A DNA stretch of 64,000 bases from Halalkalibacter alkaliphilus (GTDB taxonomy: Bacteria; Bacillota; Bacilli; Bacillales; Bacillaceae_D): assembly GCF_023555415.1 (NCBI RefSeq), contig NZ_JAKRYL010000004.1:124001-188000 (forward strand), written 5' to 3'. Each line of letters begins with the position of its first letter. The first letter of the stretch is position 1. The translations under genes were made by a program, and so were the position numbers. The notes under the pieces are model-generated. The model searched no databases, was not told the DNA's origin, and saw nothing but the letters and a program-made list of their open reading frames with translations. Shown here in pieces: positions 36,757 through 46,089 of the stretch.

Positions 36757-37149
36757 ATGGCTACATGGAATTTGTCTGATACACAACATCACATTCTTAT
36801 TTGCAATGGAAGTAGCTGCAATAAAGAAGGAGCAGAACAATTAACACAGTCTATTAGAAACGAGATAAGTTCTAAAGGCTTAGATTCTATGATTCATACA
36901 TCAAGAACGCTTTGTAATGGTCGATGTCAAGATAAATGTGTCCTAATTACTTACCCTGATGGGATTTGGTACAAGGAAATGTCTAGTAACGCTGCTCCGC
37001 AATTTATTGAATCATTAATGACAGGGAGTTTATTAGAAGACAAGGTTAGTCATGTATTTAATGGGAGAGCGTTTGAACCAACTAAAGGAACAGTTTTAGG
37101 TGTTGAAAAAAGTGGGGAAATAGTTAAGAAAGTTTCGAAAAAATTATAA
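36757..37149 (+). CDS. Thioredoxin-like [2Fe-2S] ferredoxin-type protein
   Basis: A 130-residue protein of the thioredoxin-fold ferredoxin type (COG3411-like). Cysteines are at C16, C21, C53, C57 and C61, in CNGSSC and LCNGRCQDKC, followed by the typical YPDGIWY. The first two and a pair of the last three would hold a [2Fe-2S] cluster. Such proteins are often found beside CobW-type genes. It may pass electrons to the Zur-controlled flavoprotein (speculative). ATG 36757 follows AAGGAG; a Zur-like site lies 43 bases upstream. Confidence 0.75.
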   Translation: MATWNLSDTQHHILICNGSSCNKEGAEQLTQSIRNEISSKGLDSMIHTSRTLCNGRCQDKCVLITYPDGIWYKEMSSNAAPQFIESLMTGSLLEDKVSHVFNGRAFEPTKGTVLGVEKSGEIVKKVSKKL

Positions 37150-37235
37150 AAAAGTGTATTATAAAATTGTAAATGGTACAGTTGAAGAAATTTTCGAAAC
37201 GAAAAATGACTGTATATATTGTACAATTTTAATAA

Positions 37236-37268
37236 AAATAAAGCTGTTAAGATTAACAGCTTTATTTT
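37236..37268. terminator. Bidirectional terminator between convergent genes
   Basis: AAATAAAGCTGTTAA and TTAACAGCTTTATTT form a perfect 15-bp stem with a two-base loop, with A-rich and T-rich flanks on either side, serving both converging genes. Confidence 0.9.
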
Positions 37269-37284
37269 CAAGTAAAATGATCTT

Positions 37285-38466
37285 TTATGCTTCTACATAT
37301 TGAGGAAGCGGATCGTGCAGTTTAGTCCAATCTGAATCCATCTCAATATCTGTTAATAAACAATGGTCAAGGGAATCGCGAATTTCTTCATGGTTCATAT
37401 CAACACCAATTAATACTAGTTCGGTCATTCGATCTCCAAATTCCGGGTCCCACTTTTCTTGTAACTCAGGTTCCTCAAGGAGGGCTTGCTCTCTCTCTTC
37501 TTCAGGATAGGCGGCAACCCACTCTCCAGCCCCTTGAATGGTAACTAAAGACCCTGATTGCGAAATCAATCCAGCCATAGAATTACGTGAAGCAACCCAA
37601 ATGAATCCTTTTGCTCGTACCACATCAACCGGCCAATTTTCTAGCCAGTTCATTAAGCGCTCTGGGTGGAATGGTTTTCTGCTTCGGTAAACGAATGAGG
37701 AGACACCATATTCCTCTGTTTCTGGCGTATGTTCTTCATTTAATTCCTTAATCCATCCAGCAGATTGACTCACTGTATCAAAATCAAATTTACCTGTATT
37801 TAATATAGAAGACAATTCTACCTTAGAGTATGAAGTTGGAATAATATCAGCATCTGCATTTAATTTTCTTATGAACTCTAGTAACTCATTTTTATCTACT
37901 TCTTTTAACATCTCAATCTTATTGACAATAATCACATCGGCAAACTCAATTTGATCGACTAGTAGATCTGAAATTTCACGTGTGTCAGATTCATCTGTCC
38001 CTTCTTTACGATCAAGTAGCGTTTCGCCTGATGCATAATCATCCCAAAAGCGGTTCGCATCTACAACCGTCACCATTGTATCAAGCTTACACTTTTTCGT
38101 TAAGTCGATCCCTAGCTCTTCATCAATATACGTAAATGTTTGTGCAACAGGGACAGGCTCACTAATTCCAGAAGATTCAATAACGATATAATCTATATCG
38201 CCCGTGTCAACAATTCGTTCTACCTCTTGCATAAGGTCTTCGCGCAGAGTACAGCAAATACAGCCGTTTTGAAGTTCTACTAGTTTTTCCTCTGTTCTAG
38301 AAAATCCATTATTTTTCACAAGCTTAGCATCAATGTTCACTTCGCTCATGTCATTGACAATAACAGCAACTCTTAGCCCTTCGCGATTCGTTAGGATATG
38401 GTTTAATAATGTCGTTTTTCCCGAACCTAAATAACCACTTAATACAGTAACTGGAACCTTTTTCAT
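37285..38466 (-). CDS. COG0523 GTPase metallochaperone, ZagA/YciC-like (first)
   Basis: A 393-residue G3E GTPase of the same size and plan as B. subtilis ZagA. It has Walker A GYLGSGKT at 11–18, the metal site CICC at C69/C71/C72, ESSGISEP as switch region, the NKIE guanine-motif variant, and a CobW C-terminal domain ([16 protein letters not shown]). ZagA delivers zinc to the folate enzyme FolE under zinc depletion; the client here is unknown. ATG 38466 follows AAAAGGAG. Promoter and Zur box lie 65–116 bases upstream. It is very similar to the protein at 53579, suggesting duplication. Confidence 0.93.
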   Translation of the reverse strand: MKKVPVTVLSGYLGSGKTTLLNHILTNREGLRVAVIVNDMSEVNIDAKLVKNNGFSRTEEKLVELQNGCICCTLREDLMQEVERIVDTGDIDYIVIESSGISEPVPVAQTFTYIDEELGIDLTKKCKLDTMVTVVDANRFWDDYASGETLLDRKEGTDESDTREISDLLVDQIEFADVIIVNKIEMLKEVDKNELLEFIRKLNADADIIPTSYSKVELSSILNTGKFDFDTVSQSAGWIKELNEEHTPETEEYGVSSFVYRSRKPFHPERLMNWLENWPVDVVRAKGFIWVASRNSMAGLISQSGSLVTIQGAGEWVAAYPEEEREQALLEEPELQEKWDPEFGDRMTELVLIGVDMNHEEIRDSLDHCLLTDIEMDSDWTKLHDPLPQYVEA

Positions 38467-38530
38467 TATATAAATTCTCCTTTTAAACATTAATTGTTAG
38501 TTATGGTACAAAAGAGTTATTCCTCGAAAT

Positions 38531-38549
38531 AAATAGTAATAATTACGAT
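38531..38549 (-). promoter_or_regulatory. Zur box upstream of the ZagA-like gene at 37285
   Basis: The plus strand reads AAATAGTAATAATTACGAT; the core AGTAATAATTACG differs from consensus at one base. It follows the minus-strand -10 directly. Confidence 0.85.
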
Positions 38550-38553
38550 TTGT

Positions 38554-38582
38554 ATTTTATCCTTCTTTTGTTACTTTGTAAA
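38554..38582 (-). promoter_or_regulatory. Sigma-A promoter of the ZagA-like gene at 37285
   Basis: On the minus strand TTTACA (38582–38577) and TAAAAT (38559–38554) are 17 bases apart. The Zur box starts four bases after the -10. Confidence 0.75.
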
Positions 38583-38703
38583 TAGAAGACTTAATTTTGT
38601 CGAATAATTTCTGTGTCAGGTTTATTAAAGAACTTTTCTACCTATGACCCGTAGGCATGGAAGCAACTTCAAACAAAAGCAGGTATCCTCTATATATTGA
38701 ATA

Positions 38704-38878
38704 GAGGGCACTGAAAAAGTCCTTTTTAGCGGATTCGAGGAAGTAGCAATGGCTCCACACGTTGCGCGCCTGCTATGAGAAACCCACTCATAGCAGGCTT
38801 TAAGACAAAGCAACGGTTCCGCTCATTGCTTAAAGTCCACTGAAAAAGGTCAAAACCGTACCTTTTTCAGTGGACTCT
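38704..38878 (-). repeat. Diverged copy of the structured repeat, minus strand
   Basis: On the minus strand the element starts with AGAGTCCACTGAAAAAGGT paired to its complement (38878–38832). It continues with outer stem GCAATG/CATTGC, CGTTGC/GCAACG, and GCCTGCTATGAG/CTCATAGCAGGC. All three core stems differ in sequence from the other loci but pair perfectly. The non-paired segments AGCGGAAC, TTAAGCC, GGCGC and GTGGAGC are kept. A further AGAGGGCACTGAAAAAG at 38704 is an inverted near-copy of the first arm, so the whole element has terminal inverted repeats. No gene ends immediately upstream of it on this strand. The rest of the 38467–38998 gap has only the Zur-controlled promoter. Confidence 0.85.
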
Positions 38879-38998
38879 ATTGAATATGGATAGGGGTGCA
38901 TTTTTATTGTTTAAACGGAGGACTTAACTAGATTCATATTAAAATTGGCTCTATAATTAAGAATGGCTGTAACGAAATAGACGATCTGGAGGAACCAA

Positions 38999-39655
38999 AT
39001 GTTTACTGAAGAAGAAAAGAAAGCATTGTATAAAGTCATTTATAAAAGACGAGATATTCGAACATTTCAACCAACGCCAATTCCTGAAGAATCAATTTAT
39101 AACCTACTTAATGCGGCGCACCATGCTCCGTCAGTAGGATTCATGCAACCATGGAATTTTATTATGATTACGTCTCAAGCAGTGAAAGAGCGTCTTGCCT
39201 GGGCAGCAGATAAAGAGAGACGAGCTCTTGCAATTCATTATGAAGAACAAGAAGCGAAACAATCTCATTTCTTAAATTTGAAAATTGAAGGGATTAAAGA
39301 ATCTCCCTTAACAATTTGTGTAACGTGTGACCCGACTAGAGGAGGGTCTCATGTCTTAGGACGCAATTCTATTCCTGAAACAGATCAACTGTCTACTGCT
39401 TGTGCCATTCAAAATATGTGGTTAGCTGCATGTGTTGAAGGATTGGCACTAGGTTGGGTTAGTTTTTATAAAAAACAAGATGTTCGCGATATACTAGAGA
39501 TCCCGCCACACATTGATCCTGTCGCGCTTTTAACAATTGGTTATACCGATGAATATCCAGATAAACCAATCCTTGAAACGTCAAAATGGGAAGATAGAAA
39601 AAAGTTGAATCCTCTCATTTATAAAAATAAATGGGGAGAGAATGAAAGTCTTTGA
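38999..39655 (+). CDS. bluB: 5,6-dimethylbenzimidazole synthase BluB
   Basis: A nitroreductase-fold enzyme of 218 residues that breaks down reduced FMN with oxygen to make 5,6-dimethylbenzimidazole, the lower ligand of B12. The flavin-binding start (VIYKRRDIRTFQPTPIP) and the BluB-specific APSVGFMQPWNF segment are clear. The product feeds CobT at 45019. A CTGGAGG site precedes it. It lies before, not after, the cobalamin riboswitch, so its control may be separate. Confidence 0.92.
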   Translation: MFTEEEKKALYKVIYKRRDIRTFQPTPIPEESIYNLLNAAHHAPSVGFMQPWNFIMITSQAVKERLAWAADKERRALAIHYEEQEAKQSHFLNLKIEGIKESPLTICVTCDPTRGGSHVLGRNSIPETDQLSTACAIQNMWLAACVEGLALGWVSFYKKQDVRDILEIPPHIDPVALLTIGYTDEYPDKPILETSKWEDRKKLNPLIYKNKWGENESL

Positions 39656-39683
39656 AGCAATTACGACAAAATAAATAAGTAAT

Positions 39684-39712
39684 TTACAAGACATGAGAAC
39701 TTTATTATAATA
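39684..39712 (+). promoter_or_regulatory. Sigma-A promoter of the B12 operon leader
   Basis: TTTACA at 39684–39689 and TATAAT at 39707–39712 are 17 bases apart, 34 bases upstream of the riboswitch. Confidence 0.8.
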
Positions 39713-39745
39713 ACTTCTAGAACAAAAAATGAATATTAGATAAAT

Positions 39746-39918
39746 AGGTTTCTTGAATGTTCAGGTTTTCTGACATTCAAGACTAAGAGGGAAGTTGGTG
39801 TAAATCCAACACGGTCCCGCCACTGTAAGCGATGAGGATGGTTAACTAAAATCCACTGTGTGTCAATCACATGGGAAGGATAACCTACGATGATTCGTAA
39901 GTCAGGAGACCTGCCTAT
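39746..39918 (+). ncRNA. Cobalamin riboswitch
   Basis: The leader contains a typical cobalamin aptamer. It has a conserved core (GGGAAGTTGGTG, TCCAACACGGTCCCGCCACTGTAA), paired arms around GGATGGTTA/TAACCTACGA, and the B12 box AGTCAGGAGACCTGCCT at 39900–39916. Binding of adenosylcobalamin should switch off the downstream btuF operon. Confidence 0.96.
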
Positions 39919-40028
39919 TTGTAATATTAAGCTTCCTCGAGGAAAGGAATGTTTAAAAGCACAGGTATTTTACTTACTTGAGTAGTATTATGTTTTTGTA
40001 AGACTACTACATACGTGCCTTTTACATT

Positions 40029-40060
40029 CACGCTTTTTCCATTGGGAATAGCGTTTTTTT
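40029..40060 (+). terminator. Riboswitch expression-platform terminator
   Basis: ACGCTTTTTCC and GGAATAGCGT form a stem followed by seven T at 40054–40060, 29 bases before btuF. This points to ligand-controlled transcription termination. A competing anti-terminator would involve 39950–40020, where GTAGT/ACTAC segments can pair. Confidence 0.7.
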
Positions 40061-40088
40061 GTGCTCAAAATTAAAGGGGGAAAGAGAA

Positions 40089-41087
40089 ATGAATAGTGAA
40101 TTTTTGAAAAAGTGGGGTCTTGTAGGTCTTGTACTATTGTTTACGATGGCTATTATTACAGGCTGTGGAACAACAGAGCAAAATACTCAAGGTGATGTGA
40201 ATGCAGATCAAGAAGAGCAAGTGGCTGAAGGAGAGAGTGAAGAGCTCTTTCCTGTAACGTTTGTTGATGATGCCGACCGAGAAGTAACAATTGAATCAGA
40301 ACCTGAAACGATTGTTTCGATTCAAGCTAGTAATACAGAGGTTTCTTTTGCATTAGGATTAGGAGATAAAGTTATTGGAGTATCTGATTATTGTAATTAC
40401 CCAGCGGAAGCTCTAGACATTGATAAAGTTGGCGCACAAGATATGAATGCAGAACTTATTCTAACTCTATTGCCAGATATTGCTCTCGTAACGGATTATC
40501 ATTACAACACGCATCCAGAAATTCTTGAGCAATTTGAAGAAGCTGGTATTAATGTCGTAGTCGTTGGAAGTGCTTCATCTTTTGAAGATGTATATAACAA
40601 GATTGATATGATCGCTACAGCAACTGGAAGTCAGACTGCAGCAGAAGAAATCATTTCTGATATGAAAGAGCGTCATGAAGCCATTAAAGAACAAGCAGAA
40701 GAATCTATCACAGATAAGAAAAAAGTTTGGGTTGAAGTTTCACCAGCTCCTGATATTTTTACAACAGGACAAAATACATTTATGCACGAGATGCTTGAGT
40801 CCATCCAAGCAGTGAATGCAGCGGAGGATCATGAAGGCTGGGTTAGTTTAACAGAAGAAGAAATTGTTCAGTTAAATCCAGATGTCATTATTACTACGTA
40901 CGGTTATTATGTAGATAATCCTAGCGGTGACGTTCTTGCACGTGATGGATGGGCTGAGGTACCTGCTGTTCAAAATGAACAAGTATTTGATGTTGATAAT
41001 GATACAGTAACCAGACCTGGTCCTCGTTTAATCGAAGGAGTGGAGACACTTGCAGAACTCATTTACCCAGAAGTATTTAAGAAATAA
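40089..41087 (+). CDS. btuF: Cobalamin ABC transporter substrate-binding lipoprotein
   Basis: A signal peptide ends in the lipobox ITGC, followed by an acidic linker and a class III periplasmic-binding fold (TIVSIQASNTEVSFALGLGDKVIGVSDYCNYP). The riboswitch upstream and BtuC/BtuD genes downstream identify corrinoids as ligand, rather than the siderophores bound by many relatives. ATG 40089 follows AAAGGGGG. The end overlaps btuC by 38 bases. Confidence 0.92.
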   Translation: MNSEFLKKWGLVGLVLLFTMAIITGCGTTEQNTQGDVNADQEEQVAEGESEELFPVTFVDDADREVTIESEPETIVSIQASNTEVSFALGLGDKVIGVSDYCNYPAEALDIDKVGAQDMNAELILTLLPDIALVTDYHYNTHPEILEQFEEAGINVVVVGSASSFEDVYNKIDMIATATGSQTAAEEIISDMKERHEAIKEQAEESITDKKKVWVEVSPAPDIFTTGQNTFMHEMLESIQAVNAAEDHEGWVSLTEEEIVQLNPDVIITTYGYYVDNPSGDVLARDGWAEVPAVQNEQVFDVDNDTVTRPGPRLIEGVETLAELIYPEVFKK

Positions 41088-42123
41088 AGTTGTTTGGTTA
41101 TATATAGTAAGCGGAGGGTTTGTACTTGGTACAACCCTCCTTGGCTTATTAGTAAGCAGTGTGACTATTCCTATCCCTACAATTTTACATATTGTGTTAG
41201 ATAATAGTTTGAATCTAGGATGGCTTGCGGACGTTCCAAGAAATGAGGAAATGATTATTTGGAATATTCGATTGCCAAGGGTTCTCCTTGCGTTTTGCGT
41301 AGGTGCCTCACTTGGTTTAGCTGGTGCAGCTTTTCAAGGGCTTTTGCGTAATCCACTTGCTGATCCATATACAATTGGTGTCTCATCAGGAGCAGCCTTA
41401 GGAGCCGTATCGGTTTTGTTCTTTCAAGTGACAATTGTAGGTTTAGGAAGTTTTACGTTGCCGGTTGTTGCAATAGTCAGTGGATTTGTTACATTGCTTG
41501 TTGTATTTGGTCTCGTTCGGTTAAGTAGCCGAAGTTTGGCAATTGAAACAATCATCCTGGCGGGAATTATTATTAGTGCTTTTATTGGGGCTGTTACCTC
41601 TTTAATCATTTCCTTAGGCGACAGAGATGCTATGACACAAATCATTTATTGGTTATATGGAAGTGTTGGGATGAGAGGATGGAGCCATGTACAACTGATT
41701 ATTCCTTTTATGTTAATTGGGTCATTTATTCTGCTTATTCATTATAGGGAGCTAAATGCATTAGCTTTAGGAGAAAACGCCGCAGATCACATAGGAGTCG
41801 ATGTAAAAAAAGGAAAGACCTATATCTTAATTGGAGCTTCATTATTAACGGGAGCAGCTGTTGCCGTTTCCGGATCTATAGGATTTGTTGGTCTTGTCAT
41901 CCCTCATTTAGTTCGTCTTTTAACAGGTCCTAATCACAGGCATGTACTTCCGTTATCCATTCTAGCGGGAGGATCATTTCTAATACTCGCAGACTTAGTT
42001 GCTAGAACGATAATAGCTCCAAAAGAACTCCCAATTGGGGTAATTACAGCTCTAATAGGGGCACCAGTATTTGCAATATTATTAATCAGAGAAAGAATAG
42101 GGAGGGGGGATAGGAGTGATTAA
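41050..42123 (+). CDS. btuC: Cobalamin ABC transporter permease
   Basis: A FecCD-family permease of 357 residues with about ten transmembrane helices and the conserved AFQGLLRNPLADPYTIGVSSGAALG segment. TTG at 41050 lies inside the end of btuF and has AAGGAG nine bases upstream; no better start lies downstream before the first helix. Its stop overlaps the start of the ATPase gene by eight bases, so translation is coupled. Confidence 0.92.
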   Translation: MQNSFTQKYLRNKVVWLYIVSGGFVLGTTLLGLLVSSVTIPIPTILHIVLDNSLNLGWLADVPRNEEMIIWNIRLPRVLLAFCVGASLGLAGAAFQGLLRNPLADPYTIGVSSGAALGAVSVLFFQVTIVGLGSFTLPVVAIVSGFVTLLVVFGLVRLSSRSLAIETIILAGIIISAFIGAVTSLIISLGDRDAMTQIIYWLYGSVGMRGWSHVQLIIPFMLIGSFILLIHYRELNALALGENAADHIGVDVKKGKTYILIGASLLTGAAVAVSGSIGFVGLVIPHLVRLLTGPNHRHVLPLSILAGGSFLILADLVARTIIAPKELPIGVITALIGAPVFAILLIRERIGRGDRSD

Positions 42124-43585
42124 GATTGAAGATTTAGTAGGAGGCTACGCAAATACCACTATTATTAATGGGGTACATTTAGAGATTGAACAGGGAGAGT
42201 TCTTCGCATTGCTCGGACCAAATGGTAGTGGGAAAACAACCTTGTTTAAATTAATAACTGGACAACTGCCAATAAAAAAAGGAGAAATTCTTTTATCCGG
42301 AAAACCTATTTCTTCCTTCTCTAAGCTTGAAAAAGCAAAAAAAGTAGCCGTTCTATCACAAGAAGTTCATGTCTCTTTTGATTTCACAGTTGAAGAGATT
42401 ATCAGTCTTGGCCGTTACCCGCACCAGAAGGGGGTATTAAAGCAATTATCAAAAAAGGATTGGCAAGTCATTAAGGAAGTAATGGAAATAACGAAAGTCA
42501 GCCATTATCGAAAAACGCAATTTCGAATGATAAGTGGTGGTGAAAAACAAAGGGTCTTGTTAGCAAAAGCGTTAGCACAAGAACCAGAACTGCTGCTTTT
42601 AGATGAGCCTACAAATCATCTTGATATTAAACATACGTTTCAAATGCTCGATCTCTTAAAAGAGCGTCAACAATCAATGGGATTAACAATCTTTGCTATA
42701 TTACATGATTTAAATGTAGCTTCACTTTACGCGGACAGAATGGCTTTGCTTCATAATGGAGCTTTTCTTGATGTCGGGGGTGTCAATACATTACGAAAAG
42801 AAGGTCAATTAAAGAAAGTTTATGAGGTGGAGGTGAACACGCAGTCTCACCCAACTGTACCCAAACCCCAGCTATTAATGACACCCAACCACTCATTACA
42901 CGAAGAACCTTTCTATTTTAAAGATTTATATAAAATTGAGCAAAATGATCAGTACATTCATGTTCAATTTGATAAGCCGCTACGGACGATATCAAACGGT
43001 GTGATAGGTGAAGGCATACAATGGGTAAACCACTTTTGTAATTTCCATGTTAAGAAAAATTATAATTGCTCTCATCCTAAACAGGATATACGGATGTGGA
43101 TGGAAATTCACGATATTCCTTACGAACAAGCTGTTGGGATGATGACGGCTGTAAAGCTAAAGGATATGGTTGTGATAGAAAAAGTAATAGAAGGAATTGC
43201 TATGCTAGTTATCGTTACAGCTGGAGTAGGAAATGCCGTTGATATTACGACAGAAGCAAAGAAAAGGCGAAAGACACAAGTCGGAACAATTAATACAATG
43301 GTTTTTGTCGATGCAAATTTCTCAGACGGTGCCCTTGTAAATGGATATATGTCTGCAACAGAAGCTAAAGTAAAGGCCTTGCAGGAACTTCAAATAAAAG
43401 ACCCTGATTCTAATACTATTGCTACAGGAACATCAACCGATGCACTACTCTTAGCACTAACACAGAATGGAAAACAGACACCATATGCTGGGTCTGGTAC
43501 GGATGTTGGAAAAGGTATTGGGCAAATGGTATACGATGCAACGCTTAAAGCGATAAGAAAGTATTTAGAAAGAGTCAAAAATTAA
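42116..43585 (+). CDS. btuD: BtuD ATPase fused to adenosylcobinamide amidohydrolase CbiZ
   Basis: Residues 1–255 are an ABC ATPase: Walker A GPNGSGKTT, signature ISGGEKQR, Walker B LLLLDEPTNHLD. Residues ~270–489 match CbiZ (MMTAVKLKDM, VTAGVGNAVD, GTINTMVFVDANFSDGALVNGYMSATEAK, TGTSTDALLLA), which hydrolyses adenosylcobinamide to adenosylcobyric acid for salvage. The fusion couples uptake of incomplete corrinoids to remodelling. A similar fusion is, from memory, known in B. subtilis YvrA. Confidence 0.93.
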   Translation: MIKIEDLVGGYANTTIINGVHLEIEQGEFFALLGPNGSGKTTLFKLITGQLPIKKGEILLSGKPISSFSKLEKAKKVAVLSQEVHVSFDFTVEEIISLGRYPHQKGVLKQLSKKDWQVIKEVMEITKVSHYRKTQFRMISGGEKQRVLLAKALAQEPELLLLDEPTNHLDIKHTFQMLDLLKERQQSMGLTIFAILHDLNVASLYADRMALLHNGAFLDVGGVNTLRKEGQLKKVYEVEVNTQSHPTVPKPQLLMTPNHSLHEEPFYFKDLYKIEQNDQYIHVQFDKPLRTISNGVIGEGIQWVNHFCNFHVKKNYNCSHPKQDIRMWMEIHDIPYEQAVGMMTAVKLKDMVVIEKVIEGIAMLVIVTAGVGNAVDITTEAKKRRKTQVGTINTMVFVDANFSDGALVNGYMSATEAKVKALQELQIKDPDSNTIATGTSTDALLLALTQNGKQTPYAGSGTDVGKGIGQMVYDATLKAIRKYLERVKN

Positions 43586-43629
43586 TGTCGATTTTGCACA
43601 TTGAAGAATTTTAGAAGGGGGAATTGACT

Positions 43630-45006
43630 TTGTCATCAAACCGAAGAATTGTGATTGCGGGGACCGGAAGTGGGGTTGGTAAAACAACACTGACAATTGG
43701 TTTAATGTCAGCTTTAAAAAAGCAAGGATTAACGGTTCAGGGATTTAAGTGTGGCCCAGATTACATAGATCCTTCCTATCACACAGCTGTGACAAACCGC
43801 CCGTCCCGTAACTTAGATAGTTGGATGCTTTCGCAAGATAGTGTGTTGGACATTTTTGCCCATGGCAGTCAAGGGGCTGACATTTCCATTATAGAAGGCG
43901 TTATGGGTTTTTTTGATGGGAAGAATCCAAAAACAAACGAAGGTAGTACGGCTGAGATTAGTATGATAACGGAAAGCCCAGTCTTGCTAGTAGTAAATTG
44001 TGCAAGTATGGCCAGAAGTGCAGCGGCTATTGTAAAAGGGTTTCAATTATTAGCAGAAGGGCCTAATATTGTCGGGGTTATCGCCAATAAAGTGGGGAGC
44101 GAAGGTCACTTTCAGTTAGTAAAGGCTGCAATAGAGCAAGAATGTCAGGTTCTAGTTATCGGCTACTTAAAACGAGAGCTTGATATTGAAATCCCAGAGC
44201 GTCACCTAGGACTTATTCCTTCTATTGAAAGAGGAGAACTTGATCCTTTTTTTGATAAATTAGGAGAGTTGATTCTTGAAACCATTGATATCGACAAACT
44301 TCTTGAGTTATCTAAAGCGGAGCCACTAACACGAAAGGAAAGTTCTTCTCTTTTCGAACGAAAGCGGAAGCCACTCGTTACGATTGCGGTAGCAAAAGAT
44401 GCAGCGTTTAATTTCTATTACCCTGAGAATCTAGAAATCTTGGAAGCTCATGGAGCAGAAATTGTTTATTTTTCTCCGTTAGCCGACGAACCGCTGCCAG
44501 AAAAAGTAGATGGATTATATATTGGCGGAGGGTTTCCTGAAGAATTTGCTCGTGACCTAGCTAAAAATACTAAATCAAAAAGTTCAATAAAAGTTGCCAT
44601 TGAAAATGGCTTGCCTACACTCGCTGAATGCGGGGGGTTCATGTATTTAACAGAAGCGATTGAAACGACTGAAAAGACGAAGCATGAAATGGTAGGAGTC
44701 ATCCCAGGATATGTCCAGATGCAATCCAAATTAGCTGCACTCGGCTACAGGGAGATCACTGGGCAAAACAATAATTACCTACTCGGAAAGCAGATAGCCA
44801 AAGGACATGAATTCCATTATTCGTCCTTTCAAAGTGCAATAGAAGATATCCCATATGCTTATGAAACAAAAGGCATGCGTGGGGCGAAAAAGGAAGGTTA
44901 TGTAACACACAATCTAGTGGCGGGTTACACTCATTTTCATTTCGCATCGTGTCTAGACATGGTTGAGAAGTGGATTGAAAAATGTTTAGAAAATACAGCT
45001 AATTAG
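43630..45006 (+). CDS. cbiA: Cobyrinate a,c-diamide synthase
   Basis: ATP- and glutamine-dependent amidation of the a and c side chains of cobyrinate. The N-terminal P-loop GTGSGVGKTT and dethiobiotin-synthase-like domain are followed by a class I glutamine amidotransferase domain with AECGGFMYL (nucleophile Cys) near residue 335. TTG 43630 was chosen because GGGGG lies eight bases upstream; TTG 43624 is too close. Presence of CbiA implies that cobyrinate is available, although no corrin-ring genes are nearby. Confidence 0.92.
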   Translation: MSSNRRIVIAGTGSGVGKTTLTIGLMSALKKQGLTVQGFKCGPDYIDPSYHTAVTNRPSRNLDSWMLSQDSVLDIFAHGSQGADISIIEGVMGFFDGKNPKTNEGSTAEISMITESPVLLVVNCASMARSAAAIVKGFQLLAEGPNIVGVIANKVGSEGHFQLVKAAIEQECQVLVIGYLKRELDIEIPERHLGLIPSIERGELDPFFDKLGELILETIDIDKLLELSKAEPLTRKESSSLFERKRKPLVTIAVAKDAAFNFYYPENLEILEAHGAEIVYFSPLADEPLPEKVDGLYIGGGFPEEFARDLAKNTKSKSSIKVAIENGLPTLAECGGFMYLTEAIETTEKTKHEMVGVIPGYVQMQSKLAALGYREITGQNNNYLLGKQIAKGHEFHYSSFQSAIEDIPYAYETKGMRGAKKEGYVTHNLVAGYTHFHFASCLDMVEKWIEKCLENTAN

Positions 45007-45018
45007 GAGAAAAAGAGT

Positions 45019-46056
45019 ATGAAAAAATATCGGATTCCAGAGCTAAACAAAGATATCGGAAAACGGGTATATGAATATATCAACACTTTAACGAAACCGG
45101 TTGGAAGTCTTGGTAGATTGGAAGAATTAGTAATACAACTTGCAGAAATGAAGAATGAGAACTTTCCAAGTGTGACTAAGCCAGGGGTTCTCGTTTTTGC
45201 TGCAGATCATGGGATTACAGCTGAAGGTGTGTCTGCATACCCGCAGGCTGTTACAGAACAGATGGTTCGAAACTTTTTAAGTGGTGGTGCCGCTATTAAT
45301 GTCTTTAGTAGACAAATAGACGCAATGCTTGAAATTATCGACATAGGGGTTACTACAGACATTGAACATACCAGTCTTGTAAATAAAAAAATTCGTTACG
45401 GAACAGCTAATTTTTCTCAGGAAGATGCCATGAGTCGAGAAGAAGCAGAAGCGGCAATCGAAGTAGGCTATTCTCAAGCGTTAGAGATGGTCAAAAGAGG
45501 AGTACAGTGTCTCATTCTTGGTGAGATGGGGATAGGAAACACAACAGCTAGTAGTGCGGTGTTAGCTGTACTAAGTAACAAAGATGTGAATTCATTAGTT
45601 GGTCATGGGACAGGTATCTCATCGGAACAATACTTACATAAAGTTCAAGTTATTAAACAAGCATTACGACAGCGCGATCCAAATCCAGATGATCCTATAG
45701 ATGTTTTGGCCAAAGTAGGAGGGCTTGAAATAGCTGGAATGACAGGGGCCATGCTTGCTGCAGCTGAGAATCGAATACCGGTTCTTGTAGATGGGTTTAT
45801 TTGTACAACTGCCGCATTAATTGCTCAAGCGATCTCAAAGCAAGTGGTTGATTATATGATCGTTACCCATCAATCAGTAGAGCCAGGGCATGAGGCAGCC
45901 ATTACATTATTAGGAAAGAAACCAATTTTAAATTTAGGACTGAGATTAGGAGAAGGCACTGGGGCAGCCATTGCCTTTCCCATTGTTCAATCAGCCACAT
46001 TAATGCTAAAAGAAATGGCTACTTTTAGTTCAGCTGGTATTTCAGAAAAAGAATAA
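45019..46056 (+). CDS. cobT: Nicotinate-nucleotide–dimethylbenzimidazole phosphoribosyltransferase
   Basis: Activates the lower ligand to alpha-ribazole phosphate, using the DMB made by BluB. Motifs: LTKPVGSLGRLEEL, FAADHGI(T), GEMGIGNTTASSA, VGHGTG and the catalytic-Glu region RLGEGTGAAIAFP. Length 345 residues is normal. An AGGAG site precedes ATG 45019. Confidence 0.95.
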   Translation: MKKYRIPELNKDIGKRVYEYINTLTKPVGSLGRLEELVIQLAEMKNENFPSVTKPGVLVFAADHGITAEGVSAYPQAVTEQMVRNFLSGGAAINVFSRQIDAMLEIIDIGVTTDIEHTSLVNKKIRYGTANFSQEDAMSREEAEAAIEVGYSQALEMVKRGVQCLILGEMGIGNTTASSAVLAVLSNKDVNSLVGHGTGISSEQYLHKVQVIKQALRQRDPNPDDPIDVLAKVGGLEIAGMTGAMLAAAENRIPVLVDGFICTTAALIAQAISKQVVDYMIVTHQSVEPGHEAAITLLGKKPILNLGLRLGEGTGAAIAFPIVQSATLMLKEMATFSSAGISEKE

Positions 46057-46089
46057 TCTTTCTAACTTTTATAATAATAGGAGGTTAAC

